Below, one piece after another: positions 36,361 through 45,768 of a DNA stretch of 64,000 bases. The stretch lies in the NCBI GenBank assembly GCA_963721105.1, contig CAVRHY010000011.1:1341850-1405849 (forward strand). Reading direction: 5' to 3'. A model generated the notes under the pieces. That model worked only from the letters and a program-made list of their open reading frames with translations, was not told where the DNA came from and searched no databases. The stretch comes from Thermohalobaculum sp963721105. GTDB lineage: Bacteria > Pseudomonadota > Alphaproteobacteria > Rhodobacterales > Rhodobacteraceae. The first letter of the stretch is position 1, and each line of letters opens with the position of its first letter. A program made the translations under genes and the position numbers.

Positions 36361-37182
36361 GTGAACTGGGCGGTCCAGGAAAGAGACTATTCGCAGCGCC
36401 GCGCCTGTGCGCTGGTCGGCATGGCGCCGAAGACCTACCGCCATGTCCCCGCCAGGCCGGACGACAGCATGCTGAGAAGCAGGCTGCGCGAGTTGGCGAA
36501 CGCTCGCCGCCGCTTCGGCTACCGGCGGATGAACCTGCTGCTGAGGAGCGAAGGCGTGGAGATCAACCACAAGAAGCTCTTCCAGCTCTACCGCGAGGAG
36601 CGCCTGACCGTGCGCCGGCGCGGCGGCCGCAAGCGGGCGATCGGCACGCGGGCGCCCATGGCCGTGCCCCAGGGACCGAACCAGCGCTGGTCGGTGGACT
36701 TCCTGCACGACGTGCTCTCCGACGGCCGTCGATTCCGGATCTTCGCCGCCGTCGACGACTTCACCCGGGAATGCCTGGCGCTGACGGTCGACACGTCGAT
36801 CTCCGGCGCGCGTGTTGTGCGCGAGCCCAGCAAGGTCGCCGAGCTGCGCGGCCGGCCCTGCATGATCGTCAGCGACAACGGCACCGAGCTGACCTCGAAC
36901 GCCGTGCTCGCCTGGTCCGGGGAGATCGGCATCGAATGGCACTACATCGCCCCGGGCGAGCCGATGCAGAACGCCTTCGTCGAGAGCTTCAACGGCCGGC
37001 TCAGGGACGAGTGCCTGAACGAGCACCTCTTCCACGGCCTCCGAGAGGCACGCCGGATCATCGAAAGCTGGCGCGCCGATTACAACTCGGCACGCCCACA
37101 CACCAGCCTCCGCGGCCTGACGCCAAGGGAGTTTGCAACCCGGTCCGGATCGGACCAGACCATGAACAGGACTAACTTATAG
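36361..37182 (+). CDS. IS407-type OrfB transposase of element D
   Basis: About 273 residues from GTG 36361, normally made as an OrfAB fusion. DDE motifs are 'RWSVDFLHDVLSDG', 'MIVSDNGTELTSNAV' and 'QNAFVESFNGRLRDECLN'. The frame is intact but its orfA partner is truncated. Confidence 0.88.
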   Translation: MNWAVQERDYSQRRACALVGMAPKTYRHVPARPDDSMLRSRLRELANARRRFGYRRMNLLLRSEGVEINHKKLFQLYREERLTVRRRGGRKRAIGTRAPMAVPQGPNQRWSVDFLHDVLSDGRRFRIFAAVDDFTRECLALTVDTSISGARVVREPSKVAELRGRPCMIVSDNGTELTSNAVLAWSGEIGIEWHYIAPGEPMQNAFVESFNGRLRDECLNEHLFHGLREARRIIESWRADYNSARPHTSLRGLTPREFATRSGSDQTMNRTNL

Positions 37183-37466
37183 GCGAGGGCACAAAGGGGG
37201 CAGGGTCACTTCCACTATCGATTGCACCCGGGTGCAACTGGAGATGCCGGTCGCGCGGTTGTAGTGCCGCTCGGAAATGTCGAGCGTCGCGTGCCCGAGC
37301 AGGTCGCGGATGATGTTCACGTGCTCCGGGTCGGCCTCCGCGATCGAGGTCGCCGCGATGTGCCGGAAGGCATGCGGCCGGAGTGCCACGCCCAGGTGAC
37401 GCTCCGTGATCTTCGGCAGCTCGCGCGAGAACCCGTCCGCGGTCAGGGGCTTGCCGTACTGGCTGA

Positions 37467-38631
37467 TACCAACCCGCGCCGATCAGAACCCATGTGCCCA
37501 CTCCCGGAGACCGAGGGACATGATGCGCCAGGGCTGGTCGGTGAGCTTGGTCCACGCCTCGCAGGAGTGGGCGACGATGTCGTCGTAGGAGTCGAAGACC
37601 CGGTTCGAGAGCCAGTTCTGGCGCATGAACTGCCAGACGTTCTCGACGGGGTTGAGTTCGGGCGATCTCGGCGGCAGCGGCAGGAGGATGATGTTGTCGG
37701 GGACCACGAGGCGGCCAGAGACGTGCCATCCCGCCTGGTCCAGGACAAGCACAGCGTGTGCGCCGGGCGCCACCGCGGCGCTGATCTCGACGAGATGCGC
37801 CTGCATCGCTTCGGTGTCGGCGAAGGGCATGACCAGCGCCGCACCCTTGCCGAGCTTCGGGCAGATGGCGCCGAAGATGTAGGCCCATTTCGTGCGCTGG
37901 TCGTGCGGGGCGCGGGGCCGCGTGCCGCGGCGCGCCCAGCGGCGCGTGATCAGGTTCTTCTGCCCCACCCGGGCTTCATCCTGGAACCAGACCTCGATGC
38001 GTCGGACGCGAGCGCGCCGGCCGCGGATCTCGGCGATGGCTTCCGGAAAGCTTTTTTAAAGGCGCCCACCGCCTCGGGATCCTGCCCGTGCGCCTGCGGC
38101 CGCGCCGTCAGCACCCGGAAGCCCAGCCGCTTCAGCGCCCGGCTCACCGTCGTCTCGCTCACCGAGACGCCGAACTCCTCGTGCAGCCACGCCGCCAGGT
38201 CGATCAACCGCCAGCGCACCACCCCGTCAAGATAGGGCTTCGGTCCCACTTCGACCGCCTGTGCAAGCGCTGCGAGCTGCTCCGCCGTCAGGCGCGGCGC
38301 TTGGCCCGGCGCCTTACGGTCGAGGAGCCCGCCCGGCCCGTCGGCGTTGAACCGCACCACCCAGTCCCGCACAATCTGTAGCCCGACGCCACCGATCCGC
38401 GCCGCCGCCGTCCGGCTCCCGCCATCGTAGATCGACGCCAGCGCCAGAAGCCGACGGGTCTGCCTCGCATCCCGGCTGGCCTTCGCCAGCCCCCTCAAAT
38501 CATCCGCCGCGTAATCCGATCGCAGCCTGATCGCCGCCGCCATGGAGAACCTCCCTCTGTTCTCCACGATAAATCATGATCAGGCGCGTTCGGGAATCCC
38601 TTCCGTAAGTCCGGATCAGCGCGGGTTGGTA
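37467..38631 (-). mobile_element. IS630-like element, copy 2 (intact ends)
   Basis: A 1165-bp element with inverted repeats TACCAACCCGCGC at both ends. TGA flanks it on each side (37464-37466, 38632-38634). Precise removal with one TGA restores the integrase frame. Confidence 0.88.
37483..38543 (-). CDS. IS630-like transposase (copy 2), probable -1 frameshift
   Basis: The first frame (start 38543) gives the winged helix-turn-helix half 'AAAIRLRSDYAADDLRGLAK' to 'DPEAVGAFKKAF'. At TTTAAAAAAGC (38052-38062, minus strand) a -1 slip gives 'FPEAIAEIRG' and then the catalytic half 'VWFQDEARVGQKNLITRRWA', 'VLVLDQAGWHV' and 'RSPELNPVENVWQFMRQNWL'. The A6 slippery site suggests programmed frameshifting making one ~352-residue DDE protein. 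Confidence 0.8.
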
Positions 38632-39071
38632 TGAGCCAGAGGAAGGGCGACTTCTTGCGCCCGAGGAGGATTGCGCGATGCCCATTGAGGTATCGCTTCA
38701 CTGGCTGGATCAGCTCTCCCGGCAGAGGACATGACCACTCCCTGCCGTTCTTCATGTCCTCGGCTGCGAACCGGAGGTCGAAGCCGCCGCCGAGCGGCAC
38801 GAGGTGATCGTGGATGCGCATGGCGAGCAGCGCGCGCCGCCGCACCGGCCGCGCGATCAGGAAGGCAATGAGGAGCGCCTGCCGGAGGTGGATCGCTCGC
38901 CGGAGCAGATCGAGCGTCGCGTCCGCCTCGACCTCCGCCATGCGATCCAGCCCCCACCGGAAGATCCTGCCGGCCGTCAGGCCGACCGGCGGTGGGAGCG
39001 CGCCGCGGTTGGCTCGCGATCAGCCGGTTCAGCGCCACCCGGAGCCATTCCCAGTCGCGCGAGGGGTCCAT

Positions 39072-39246
39072 GTCGCGTCGCTGATGCCGTGCCTCCGGCA
39101 GAGCTCGGCGGCGCTCAGCCCCGCCTGGTGCTCCTTCAGGATGCCAATGATCTGCTCGTCGCTGAACCTGCTCTTCCGCATGCGCCTGTCTCCTTCGCTG
39201 GCGACAGACTAACCTCACAGCGTGGGCGTTTCAGGGGGCAGGGTCA
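39072..39246 (-). mobile_element. IS407-type element D, detached left end
   Basis: Carries the left inverted repeat TGACCCTGCCCCC (to 39246) and the orfA start at 39181: 'RKSRFSDEQIIGILKEHQAG' ending at 'RHGISDAT'. It is oriented opposite to the right part at 36124-37206, with the broken integrase between the two. Confidence 0.8.
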
Positions 39247-39395
39247 ACAACCCTGCAACGGGGCCGCCTGGTCGATCAAGGATGAACCATACGCCGGCGC
39301 CGCTTGGTCAACCAAAGCCGCGCCGCAGACACAGCCCGTCGGTGTCATCAGATAGACTGGGTCTTCAGACGTGATTGCCATTCAGGGGATTTGGC

Positions 39396-41540
39396 TCATC
39401 CGTCAAGCGTGCCGACGGCTGCAGCGACGGCAGCGTGATCGATATTGGCGCCCCCGGCAGGCGACGAGATGCTCACCTTTACATCGCGGCTCGCGAAGTG
39501 GATCCCTTCGTGGTCGAACATCTCATGTAGCTTCGCGTAGACGATCCGCCGTATGGTAAATTGTTCGCCGGGTCGCGTTTTGAACTTTACGCGGATCGTG
39601 ATGCCGAAGTTATCTATTGAAAGGACTCCCTGCGACTTGAGCGGTTCCATGAACTTGTGACCGAACTGGGGGTCATCAAGAAGCTCTTGGCCGATTTTCT
39701 TCACCAGCTTGCGGACCCGCTCTACATCTGTGTCGAGCGTCACAACGATCGGCAGCTTCATGATGACCCAGTCGCGCGAGTAGTTGGTCATGTGTTCGAT
39801 CGTGCCGAAGGCGATCGTGTTGAGCGGCCCGTTCTGATGGCGAAGCTGCATGGAGCGGATCGAGATCCGCTCGACCGTACCCTTGATGCCGCCGATCTCG
39901 ATATACTCGCCGACGCGAAAGGCGTCGTCGAGCAGGTAGAACAGGCCCGAGATGATGTCCTTGACCAGGCTCTGCGCCCCGAAGCCGAGGGCCAGACCGA
40001 CGATCCCCGCGCTGGCGAAGATCGGGGTGGTGTTGATGCCGGCCTGGCGCAGCAGCATCAGCCCGGCGATGAAGATGACCATGATCTGCAGGGCGTTGCG
40101 GAAGAGCGGCAACAGGGTGGCCAAGCGTGATCGGCCGGAGCCGCCCTCGGCCTCGCTGTCCTGCTCCTCGGGGACGGCCTCGAGGGCGATGCGGCGGTCG
40201 ATCGCCTCGCTCGCATAGGCCCAGACGGCATAGGCGAGCAGGAGCACCATCGCCGTCGCCGGTACGGCGGCCAGCGCGCCGTCGGGGCGCGTCATCGGAA
40301 AGCCGAACCGCTCGAATGCGACCACCAGCGCCGCCGCGACGCCGAGCCCCTTCGCAAGGCGCGCCGGCCACAGCACGTCGTGGGCCGTCGGCGAGCCTGC
40401 TGCCAGGGGAGCCGGCGCGACATCTCGCTTCAGGAAGATCGCGAAGAGCCAGAGCGCCAGATGGTAAACGGCCAGCCCGCCCAGCAGCGCCGCGGCGGGG
40501 GCAAGCACGATGTCGATCGCGTCGGGGATCCTCAGCAGGAGCCGCACGCAGGCGATGACCCACGCCAGCACGACATAGCCGGCCAGCAGCGCCCAGGCGG
40601 ACGCGCCGATCGCGCGAAGCCTCCCGGCGGCGCCGGCCAGCAGGGTGAGGTCGTCCCGGTGCCAGTAGGCGAGCAGGATCACCAGGGCGCAGACCAGCGT
40701 CGCGAAGCCGATCCGCGCCAGCGTGGCGAGCGCCGGGTCGGGGTACATGAAGGTCAGCGTCAGCGCCGCACTCGCGAACAGGAAAATCGCGATCAGCGTG
40801 GCACGCAGGTCCCGCACGACACGCGCGGCATCGAACCATCGGCCGGTCGCGACAAACTGCTCTTGGGCTCGCTCGAGGAGCGGTGCGGCGATCAGAAAGG
40901 TAACTGCGCAGCGCAGGAACATCTCGGTTATTGCGCCGACAAGTTCGACCGTCTTCGAACCGGGTCCGTAGACAAGGAAGGGGAGCACCATCGCCGCCAC
41001 GGCGGCGATCAGCACGCCGATCGCTGCCCGGAAGATACGTGCGGGGCGCGCGCCGGGCGGCGTGCCATGCGGTCGCCTCTCTCCGAGGCGCTCGCGGTAC
41101 TGGAAATCCGCCCGGCGCACTACCACGAGACCTGCGCCGAGGCCGACAACTGTGAGCAAGCCGTTGAGGAACGGCTTCACACGATCGCTGGCCGCCGCAG
41201 GCCAGCCCGGGGTGGAGACCGCCGATCCCAGCATGCGGATCTGCTTCGTCACCTTGCCGGCGAGCGAGGCGAGCATGGCGCCCCCGGACGGAAGCGGTTC
41301 GACCTGCGCTGCCGTAGGCGGTGGCGGACCGATAACGACGACGCTGCGTCCCTCCGACTTCGCCGCCTCGATCAACGGTTCGATGGCGGAGGAATTCGAG
41401 GCAGCGGGCGTCGCCATGGCTGGCACGGCCAATCCCGGACCGGCGCAGAGCAGCATCGCCGCCAGCGCGACACGGCGCCACCGCGTCCAGGTCATTGCCT
41501 TTATCATGACCATCGCGGCGAACAGGAGCGCGAGCATCAT
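39396..41540 (-). CDS. Large MscS-family mechanosensitive channel
   Basis: A 714-residue protein with a signal peptide (about residues 20-42) and a periplasmic domain, then ~10 membrane helices. The MscS core lies at residues ~480-700: pore helix 'GIVGLALGFGAQSLVKDIIS' and beta domain 'RVGEYIEIGGIKGTVERISI'. Such YbiO-type channels release solutes under osmotic downshock. A start at the later methionine before TWTRWRRV is possible. No clear operon partner; 3' flank is IS-rich. Confidence 0.9.
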   Translation of the reverse strand: MMLALLFAAMVMIKAMTWTRWRRVALAAMLLCAGPGLAVPAMATPAASNSSAIEPLIEAAKSEGRSVVVIGPPPPTAAQVEPLPSGGAMLASLAGKVTKQIRMLGSAVSTPGWPAAASDRVKPFLNGLLTVVGLGAGLVVVRRADFQYRERLGERRPHGTPPGARPARIFRAAIGVLIAAVAAMVLPFLVYGPGSKTVELVGAITEMFLRCAVTFLIAAPLLERAQEQFVATGRWFDAARVVRDLRATLIAIFLFASAALTLTFMYPDPALATLARIGFATLVCALVILLAYWHRDDLTLLAGAAGRLRAIGASAWALLAGYVVLAWVIACVRLLLRIPDAIDIVLAPAAALLGGLAVYHLALWLFAIFLKRDVAPAPLAAGSPTAHDVLWPARLAKGLGVAAALVVAFERFGFPMTRPDGALAAVPATAMVLLLAYAVWAYASEAIDRRIALEAVPEEQDSEAEGGSGRSRLATLLPLFRNALQIMVIFIAGLMLLRQAGINTTPIFASAGIVGLALGFGAQSLVKDIISGLFYLLDDAFRVGEYIEIGGIKGTVERISIRSMQLRHQNGPLNTIAFGTIEHMTNYSRDWVIMKLPIVVTLDTDVERVRKLVKKIGQELLDDPQFGHKFMEPLKSQGVLSIDNFGITIRVKFKTRPGEQFTIRRIVYAKLHEMFDHEGIHFASRDVKVSISSPAGGANIDHAAVAAAVGTLDG

Positions 41541-41914
41541 TTACGGCAGCCTGCCGTCTCGCCCGGCCCGACACTGAAGGGCGACCGGTCGTGTCGCGCG
41601 AGCGGATGGAAGGCGGCATCCGGCAATGTCGTATCCTCACAGCCTGGAGAGCCCCCATCGAGCCGCCCCTATAGATTGTTAATGCATCACGGGCTCGTGG
41701 TCTATTGGGCGGATGTTCACGCGGGACGCGGTGTTCAGCGCGAAGCGTGCAGAATGAATGGAGATCGTGAACCGGCCCCGAGCGGCCGCCGCACGACGGG
41801 CGAGCAGTCCTGGCGTCGCGAGGCCGCGCGACGGCGACGATCTCGTCCTCCTCTGGCCGCACCTGCTCAACCACCGGCCCGAGGCGATCGTCCGTCTATC
41901 AGCTCCCGTCGACT
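41541..41914. other. Intergenic region with an IS3-end relic
   Basis: The stretch 41676-41713 resembles 56928-56965, the left end of the IS3 element E (ATTGTTAATGCAT.. versus ATTGTTAGTGCAT..). It is probably a decayed IS end. The rest has no recognisable gene. Confidence 0.4.
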
Positions 41915-41940
41915 GCGCGGCGATCGTGCGATCGCCGCGC
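41915..41940. terminator. Strong hairpin after Tat protein copy 2
   Basis: An 11-bp perfect stem GCGCGGCGATC / GATCGCCGCGC with a 4-nt loop, immediately downstream of the gene that ends at 41945 on the minus strand. No U-tract. Confidence 0.5.
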
Positions 41941-41944
41941 GGGA

Positions 41945-42502
41945 TCATCGGAAGAGCACCGCACGTCTGAAGGCGCGGCGGCGCGCGCCCGCGAAGGAGA
42001 GCGGGGTCAGCGGCATCCCGATGATGTCGATGAAGACCGAGACGTTCTCGCCGAGTTCCGGCATGTCGCCGCCGACGATCTCCACGGTGTAGTGCAGGTC
42101 CTTGCCCTCCAGCACCGGGTCGCGCAGGACGACGACGGTCTGCAGGAGCTTGCCTTTCTCGAGCACCGAGATGTCGGCATTGGGCGGGTCGGAGAGAAAA
42201 CTGTCCTTGCCCTTGCTCCAGAACGGCACGAAGTCCTCGGTCTTCATGTTGCCGGCGATGCGCTCGGGGCGGTCAGAGAAGAACAGGGTCACCGGGCTCA
42301 CGCCACGGAGCGTCAGACGGTTCTGACTGGCGTCGAAGGCCATGCTGCCCGCGGTCTGCACGAACAGGAAGTCGGCATTGGGCGCGGTGTCCTGTGCGCG
42401 GACCCCCTCGGCGACGAGCAATCCGGCTGCCAGTCCTGCGCCACCGGCCAGAAGCCGTCGCCGAGAGGGACGTGTCCGGGCACTTTCCGGCTTGTATGTC
42501 AT
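41945..42502 (-). CDS. Tat-secreted hypothetical protein, copy 2
   Basis: A 185-residue near-duplicate of the protein at 30276-30833: Tat signal 'RPSRRRLLAGGAGLAAGLLV', same mature domain. Upstream, only the last codons of a DUF1254 gene remain (42567-42605), so this copy has lost its partner. GCGGAGGATGCG precedes the ATG. Confidence 0.82.
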   Translation of the reverse strand: MTYKPESARTRPSRRRLLAGGAGLAAGLLVAEGVRAQDTAPNADFLFVQTAGSMAFDASQNRLTLRGVSPVTLFFSDRPERIAGNMKTEDFVPFWSKGKDSFLSDPPNADISVLEKGKLLQTVVVLRDPVLEGKDLHYTVEIVGGDMPELGENVSVFIDIIGMPLTPLSFAGARRRAFRRAVLFR

Positions 42503-42566
42503 CGCATCCTCCGCTTTGAACTGGGCGCGGGGGTAAAACCCGTGCGCCCCGATTGGCAACGTATCG

Positions 42567-42605
42567 TCAGTTGACGAGTTCGACCTCGCTCGGACGCCAG
42601 AAGGA
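42567..42605 (-). pseudogene. C-terminal scrap of a second DUF1254 gene
   Basis: Reads 'SFWRPSEVELVN' then stop, equal to the end of the DUF1254 gene at 30211. It shows that the duplicated block once covered the DUF1254 gene too. Confidence 0.75.
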
Positions 42606-42690
42606 GCGGCGCCTGACATCTGTTCGGCGATCTGCAAAGCCGCTGTCGTTCACAAGACGCACCAGAACGCCCTCGAGCACTGAAAGGCCC

Positions 42691-44763
42691 CTATTTTTTC
42701 CCGATCTCGTCAGATGCTTCCATGTCCACGTCGGGCGGTTCGCTTTCGGCTTCAAGGCGTTCTGCCGAAAGCGGCTCGCCCCCGGAATCCTTGAGTTCCT
42801 CGGGTGTCGCGTTGAAGTCCGGTGACCCGAACGGTGGATAATGCAATCGGCCGTCCAGTTGTTCAAGTCGGGACGTGGGGAATTTCGGAAACGGCAATTG
42901 ATGAGTGCGCCGCAAAGCCGAAACCTCCGCCTTGGCTTTCTCACCAAGAGTGGGGTCAAGGCCGTCATCACGCCTCATGTAGAGCGTCTGTGACGGGAAG
43001 GCGAAACCGGTTCCCGACTGCTCGACAATGGTCATGATACGGAATTGAACATCCTCCTTGATCGCGAAGAAATCGTTCCATTCCCGGGTCATGGCATACA
43101 CCCGAACGGAAACGTCGAGCGACGAGGCGCCGAATTCCGAGAACCGCACGCGCACGCTCTCGCTGTCGATCCGCGGATGACCGATAAGCATCTCGCGAAG
43201 CTTCACGATCACATATCGCAGTTGATCCTCAGCGGTCTCGTAGCGCAGCCCGATCGTCTGCTGGATCAACATGCGGTCACACTGCGCCCAGTTGACGATC
43301 TGCAGATCCGCAAACTGCGCGTTGGGCACCGTGATCAGCGTCCGGTCGAGGCCCCGGATCTGAGTAGACCGGATGCCGATACTGTCGACCGTCCCGCTAC
43401 TGTCACCGAAGGTGCAGAAGTCTCCGACACGGATAGGTCTGTCGAGGTAAAGAATGAACCCGTCGATCAGATTTTCGAGCGTCGGTCGGATTGCAAGTGC
43501 GATGGCAAGTCCGCCAATTCCGAGGCCCGCAAGCAGGCTGAACACAGGCAGGCCGATGTCTTGCGCGCCATAGGCGAGGATCAGGATCCCACCGATGAAG
43601 CCGAGAATCCTGGCGATCAACCGCAGCATGTTCGCGTCAAATTTCTGCTCGGGAAGCGTTCTCCGGGAAATTGCCGTCGCGAAAATGGCCAGCATGAAGA
43701 CCCAGAACGCCCAGGCCAGGGCCAGAAAGATCGCGAGGGTCAGGCCGACGTAGGTGGCTGCCGCGAACTGGCCTGCAACGACAATCTGATTGGGAAAGAA
43801 ATAGCGAAGGCCGACGCCTGAGAGCAGGACAGACAAAGGGCTCAATAAAAGCCTCCCGTGCACCCCAACCAGACCGCCCGAGGCGGGATGTGCCGTCACA
43901 CGGTGCCAGAAAAGGAGGAGCAGCGCCGTGACTATCGTCATTACAAATACAGCAAAGATTTTCCAGATCGGTGTCCCAAAGACGGGTTGTTTGAGGGTTT
44001 CAGGCACCGCATTGGAGAGCGCAACCGGCACCATCGGCCCCGTCAATTGTCGGAACTCCGAGATCCAGCTGCGAATTCTTCCGGATGATCTGAGCGGCAG
44101 ACTTTCGGCCGTGTCATGGAATGTTGGGGCCGACAGCACTGTGTGTGCACTGAACAAGAATTCGTCCTGCCGTGGCCCGTTATCAATCCGAACGATCTTG
44201 GACGGCGTGTTTGGTATCGGGAACGAAGCAGGGCTGTCTGGATTGAAGGCCGTTGCATCGGGCACATCTTCGAGCGCAGGGAGCGAGATGCGGTTGAAGA
44301 TGTCCAGAAGGTATGTCGCAGTCTCGGCACCGACCGCTCGGCGGGTCGCTTGGGGGACCTTCGACAGGTCTATCAGCGAGAGCCATTGTTCCACAACAAG
44401 GGCGATCCGATCCGCTCGCTTGCGATCGTGGGTCTCCTTGTAGTTGTTCAAGGCGCCCTCAAACTGTTCGCTCAGCCGCTGAAAACTGGCGAGCACCTCT
44501 CTGGGGCTGCCTGTGTATACGGCGTACTGAAGAACATCTTCAGTTTCAGCCGACGCCTGTAAGGACGTGGTCGGGTTTCGTTCGGCGTCGGTGGCAACGG
44601 GCCGCTGTTGTGCCCATAAAATCGCCGGGGTGAGAAACAGGACCGCAAGGCTCAGGATCGAGCCTCTGCCGAACTGGAGCAGGCAATTTATCCTACCGGG
44701 GTGTGAAGAAGAGCCCACTGCGGTGTCCAAACGAACAGACCAGATTCGACCCTTTTGAGGCAC
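42691..44763 (-). CDS. MscS-family channel with extended N- and C-termini
   Basis: A 690-residue protein. A signal-like helix near residues 33-52 is followed by a ~200-residue periplasmic domain, five or so membrane helices and an MscS core ('LLAGLGIGGLAIALAIRPTL', 'RPIRVGDFCTFGDSSGTVDS', 'TQIRGLDRTLITVPNAQFAD'). The acidic C-terminal tail ends 'SEPPDVDMEASDEIGKK'. Compared with the first channel it belongs to another MscS subgroup. Base composition is visibly less GC-rich than its neighbours, which hints at transfer. Confidence 0.88.
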   Translation of the reverse strand: MPQKGRIWSVRLDTAVGSSSHPGRINCLLQFGRGSILSLAVLFLTPAILWAQQRPVATDAERNPTTSLQASAETEDVLQYAVYTGSPREVLASFQRLSEQFEGALNNYKETHDRKRADRIALVVEQWLSLIDLSKVPQATRRAVGAETATYLLDIFNRISLPALEDVPDATAFNPDSPASFPIPNTPSKIVRIDNGPRQDEFLFSAHTVLSAPTFHDTAESLPLRSSGRIRSWISEFRQLTGPMVPVALSNAVPETLKQPVFGTPIWKIFAVFVMTIVTALLLLFWHRVTAHPASGGLVGVHGRLLLSPLSVLLSGVGLRYFFPNQIVVAGQFAAATYVGLTLAIFLALAWAFWVFMLAIFATAISRRTLPEQKFDANMLRLIARILGFIGGILILAYGAQDIGLPVFSLLAGLGIGGLAIALAIRPTLENLIDGFILYLDRPIRVGDFCTFGDSSGTVDSIGIRSTQIRGLDRTLITVPNAQFADLQIVNWAQCDRMLIQQTIGLRYETAEDQLRYVIVKLREMLIGHPRIDSESVRVRFSEFGASSLDVSVRVYAMTREWNDFFAIKEDVQFRIMTIVEQSGTGFAFPSQTLYMRRDDGLDPTLGEKAKAEVSALRRTHQLPFPKFPTSRLEQLDGRLHYPPFGSPDFNATPEELKDSGGEPLSAERLEAESEPPDVDMEASDEIGKK

Positions 44764-45049
44764 AGGCCGTTTTTTGGGTCTTCGAGGCGTCGTTGCCCCA
44801 ATTGTCGGAGGAGCGGTCCATGTCTTGAACCGATGATCATGGAGAGCCGATCTAGCCTGAACGGGCGTCAGACGGAGGTGTCTGGCGCACGTTCAGAGAC
44901 CTTGGCGACTTAACCGACCTTCTTTGCCGGGGGAATGACCCACGAGCCATCAAGGATCGACGGATCGCTTTCCTTCTGCGCCGGCGGCCATACGCGTTGT
45001 GGACGTGCCGATCCCATCGCCCTGCATGTGGCCGCCGAACAAGATGTGT
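44764..45049. other. Intergenic region
   Basis: About 285 bp between the MscS and OmpA-type genes. No convincing gene, repeat or terminator was seen. Confidence 0.4.
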
Positions 45050-45595
45050 TCAGCGCGCGACGACCACCTCGACGCGCCGGTTCATCTGTTGCCCCTCGGG
45101 CGTATCGTTCGATGCGACCGGCGAGAGCGGCCCGACGCCCACGGGCGCAATCCGGTCCTCGGCGACTCCGGCATTGACCAGAGCTTTGGCGAAGGACTGC
45201 GCCCGCTGCTGCGAAAGCTGCAGGTTGTAGCGGAATGGACCGGTGTCGTCGGTGTGGCCGACGACCGCGACATTCAGATCCGGATCCTGCGTCAGTGCCG
45301 CCGCGAGCCGGCTGGCCGCATCGAGGCCGGAGGGTTGCAGCATTGCGCTATCCGTCGCGAACAGGACGTTGCCACGCAGCACGACGCGCTTGTTCTGCGC
45401 GAGGGCAGCGTAGATGTCCTCCGGACTTGCGTCCTGCGTCATGTCGAAAGTTGGTGTGACCTGCATGAAGCCGGCCGTATCGGGCGGCGGTGCAGTCTTC
45501 TCGGACGGTTGCTGGCAGCCGGCGAGGACTATGGTTGCGGCAAGGCCGATCGCCAGCATCCGGGCGGTACGGCAGAGATTGCGACTCGTGTTCAT
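45050..45595 (-). CDS. OmpA-family lipoprotein
   Basis: A 181-residue lipoprotein: leader with lipobox 'LAATIVLAGC', then an OmpA-type peptidoglycan-binding domain with 'LRGNVLFATDSAMLQPSGLD', 'VAVVGHTDDTGPFRYNLQLS' and 'SNDTPEGQQMNRRVEVVVAR'. The domain binds diaminopimelate in peptidoglycan and anchors the envelope. GGAGAAG lies just before the two adjacent ATGs; the second gives better spacing. It probably sits in the outer membrane. A single gene with no evident operon. Confidence 0.92.
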   Translation of the reverse strand: MNTSRNLCRTARMLAIGLAATIVLAGCQQPSEKTAPPPDTAGFMQVTPTFDMTQDASPEDIYAALAQNKRVVLRGNVLFATDSAMLQPSGLDAASRLAAALTQDPDLNVAVVGHTDDTGPFRYNLQLSQQRAQSFAKALVNAGVAEDRIAPVGVGPLSPVASNDTPEGQQMNRRVEVVVAR

Positions 45596-45768
45596 CATCT
45601 TCTCCAAGTTCCGTCCGCGGTTCACGAGGACGGTAAGATTGACATTTGGACAAACCCATCGATGGACGCTCAGAGAGGTTTACACTACGATCGCGCACGC
45701 TCGTGCGTGAGCACGTTACGGCAATTTACCCGCTCAACTCAATCGTTGCCGTGTCTCGCTCTCGGCGT

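Larger units (their letters stand above)
36124..37206 (+). mobile_element. IS407-type element D, right part
   Basis: Starts abruptly inside orfA ('QAGLSAAELCRRHGISDATF') next to IS3 copy B and ends with GGGGGCAGGGTCA, the right inverted repeat. The matching left end lies at 39072-39246 on the opposite strand. The element is therefore split into two fragments. Confidence 0.8.
37207..39071 (-). pseudogene. Tyrosine-type site-specific integrase, split by IS630-like element
   Basis: From the right, 'RDWEWLRVALNRLIAS' and 'GRIFRWGLDRMAEVEADATL' (one frame change near 39000) lead to 'HRAILLGRKKSPFLWLS', then IS630-like copy 2, then 'QYGKPLTADGFSREL', 'ALRPHAFRHIAATSIA' and 'LLGHATLDISERHYNRA'. The HxxR and the catalytic Tyr context are typical of phage integrases. 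Both ends are cut by fragments of IS407-type element D. Removing copy 2 plus one TGA restores 'LWLSQYGKPL' exactly. It is inactive. Confidence 0.85.

Noticed and set aside
39676..41874. 732-codon frame overlapping the first MscS gene in another frame
   Set aside because: Arg-rich alternative frame of the MscS gene; no domain.
41679..41948. 89-codon minus-strand frame upstream of the MscS gene
   Set aside because: Overlaps a hairpin and an IS-end relic; no motif or ribosome-binding site.
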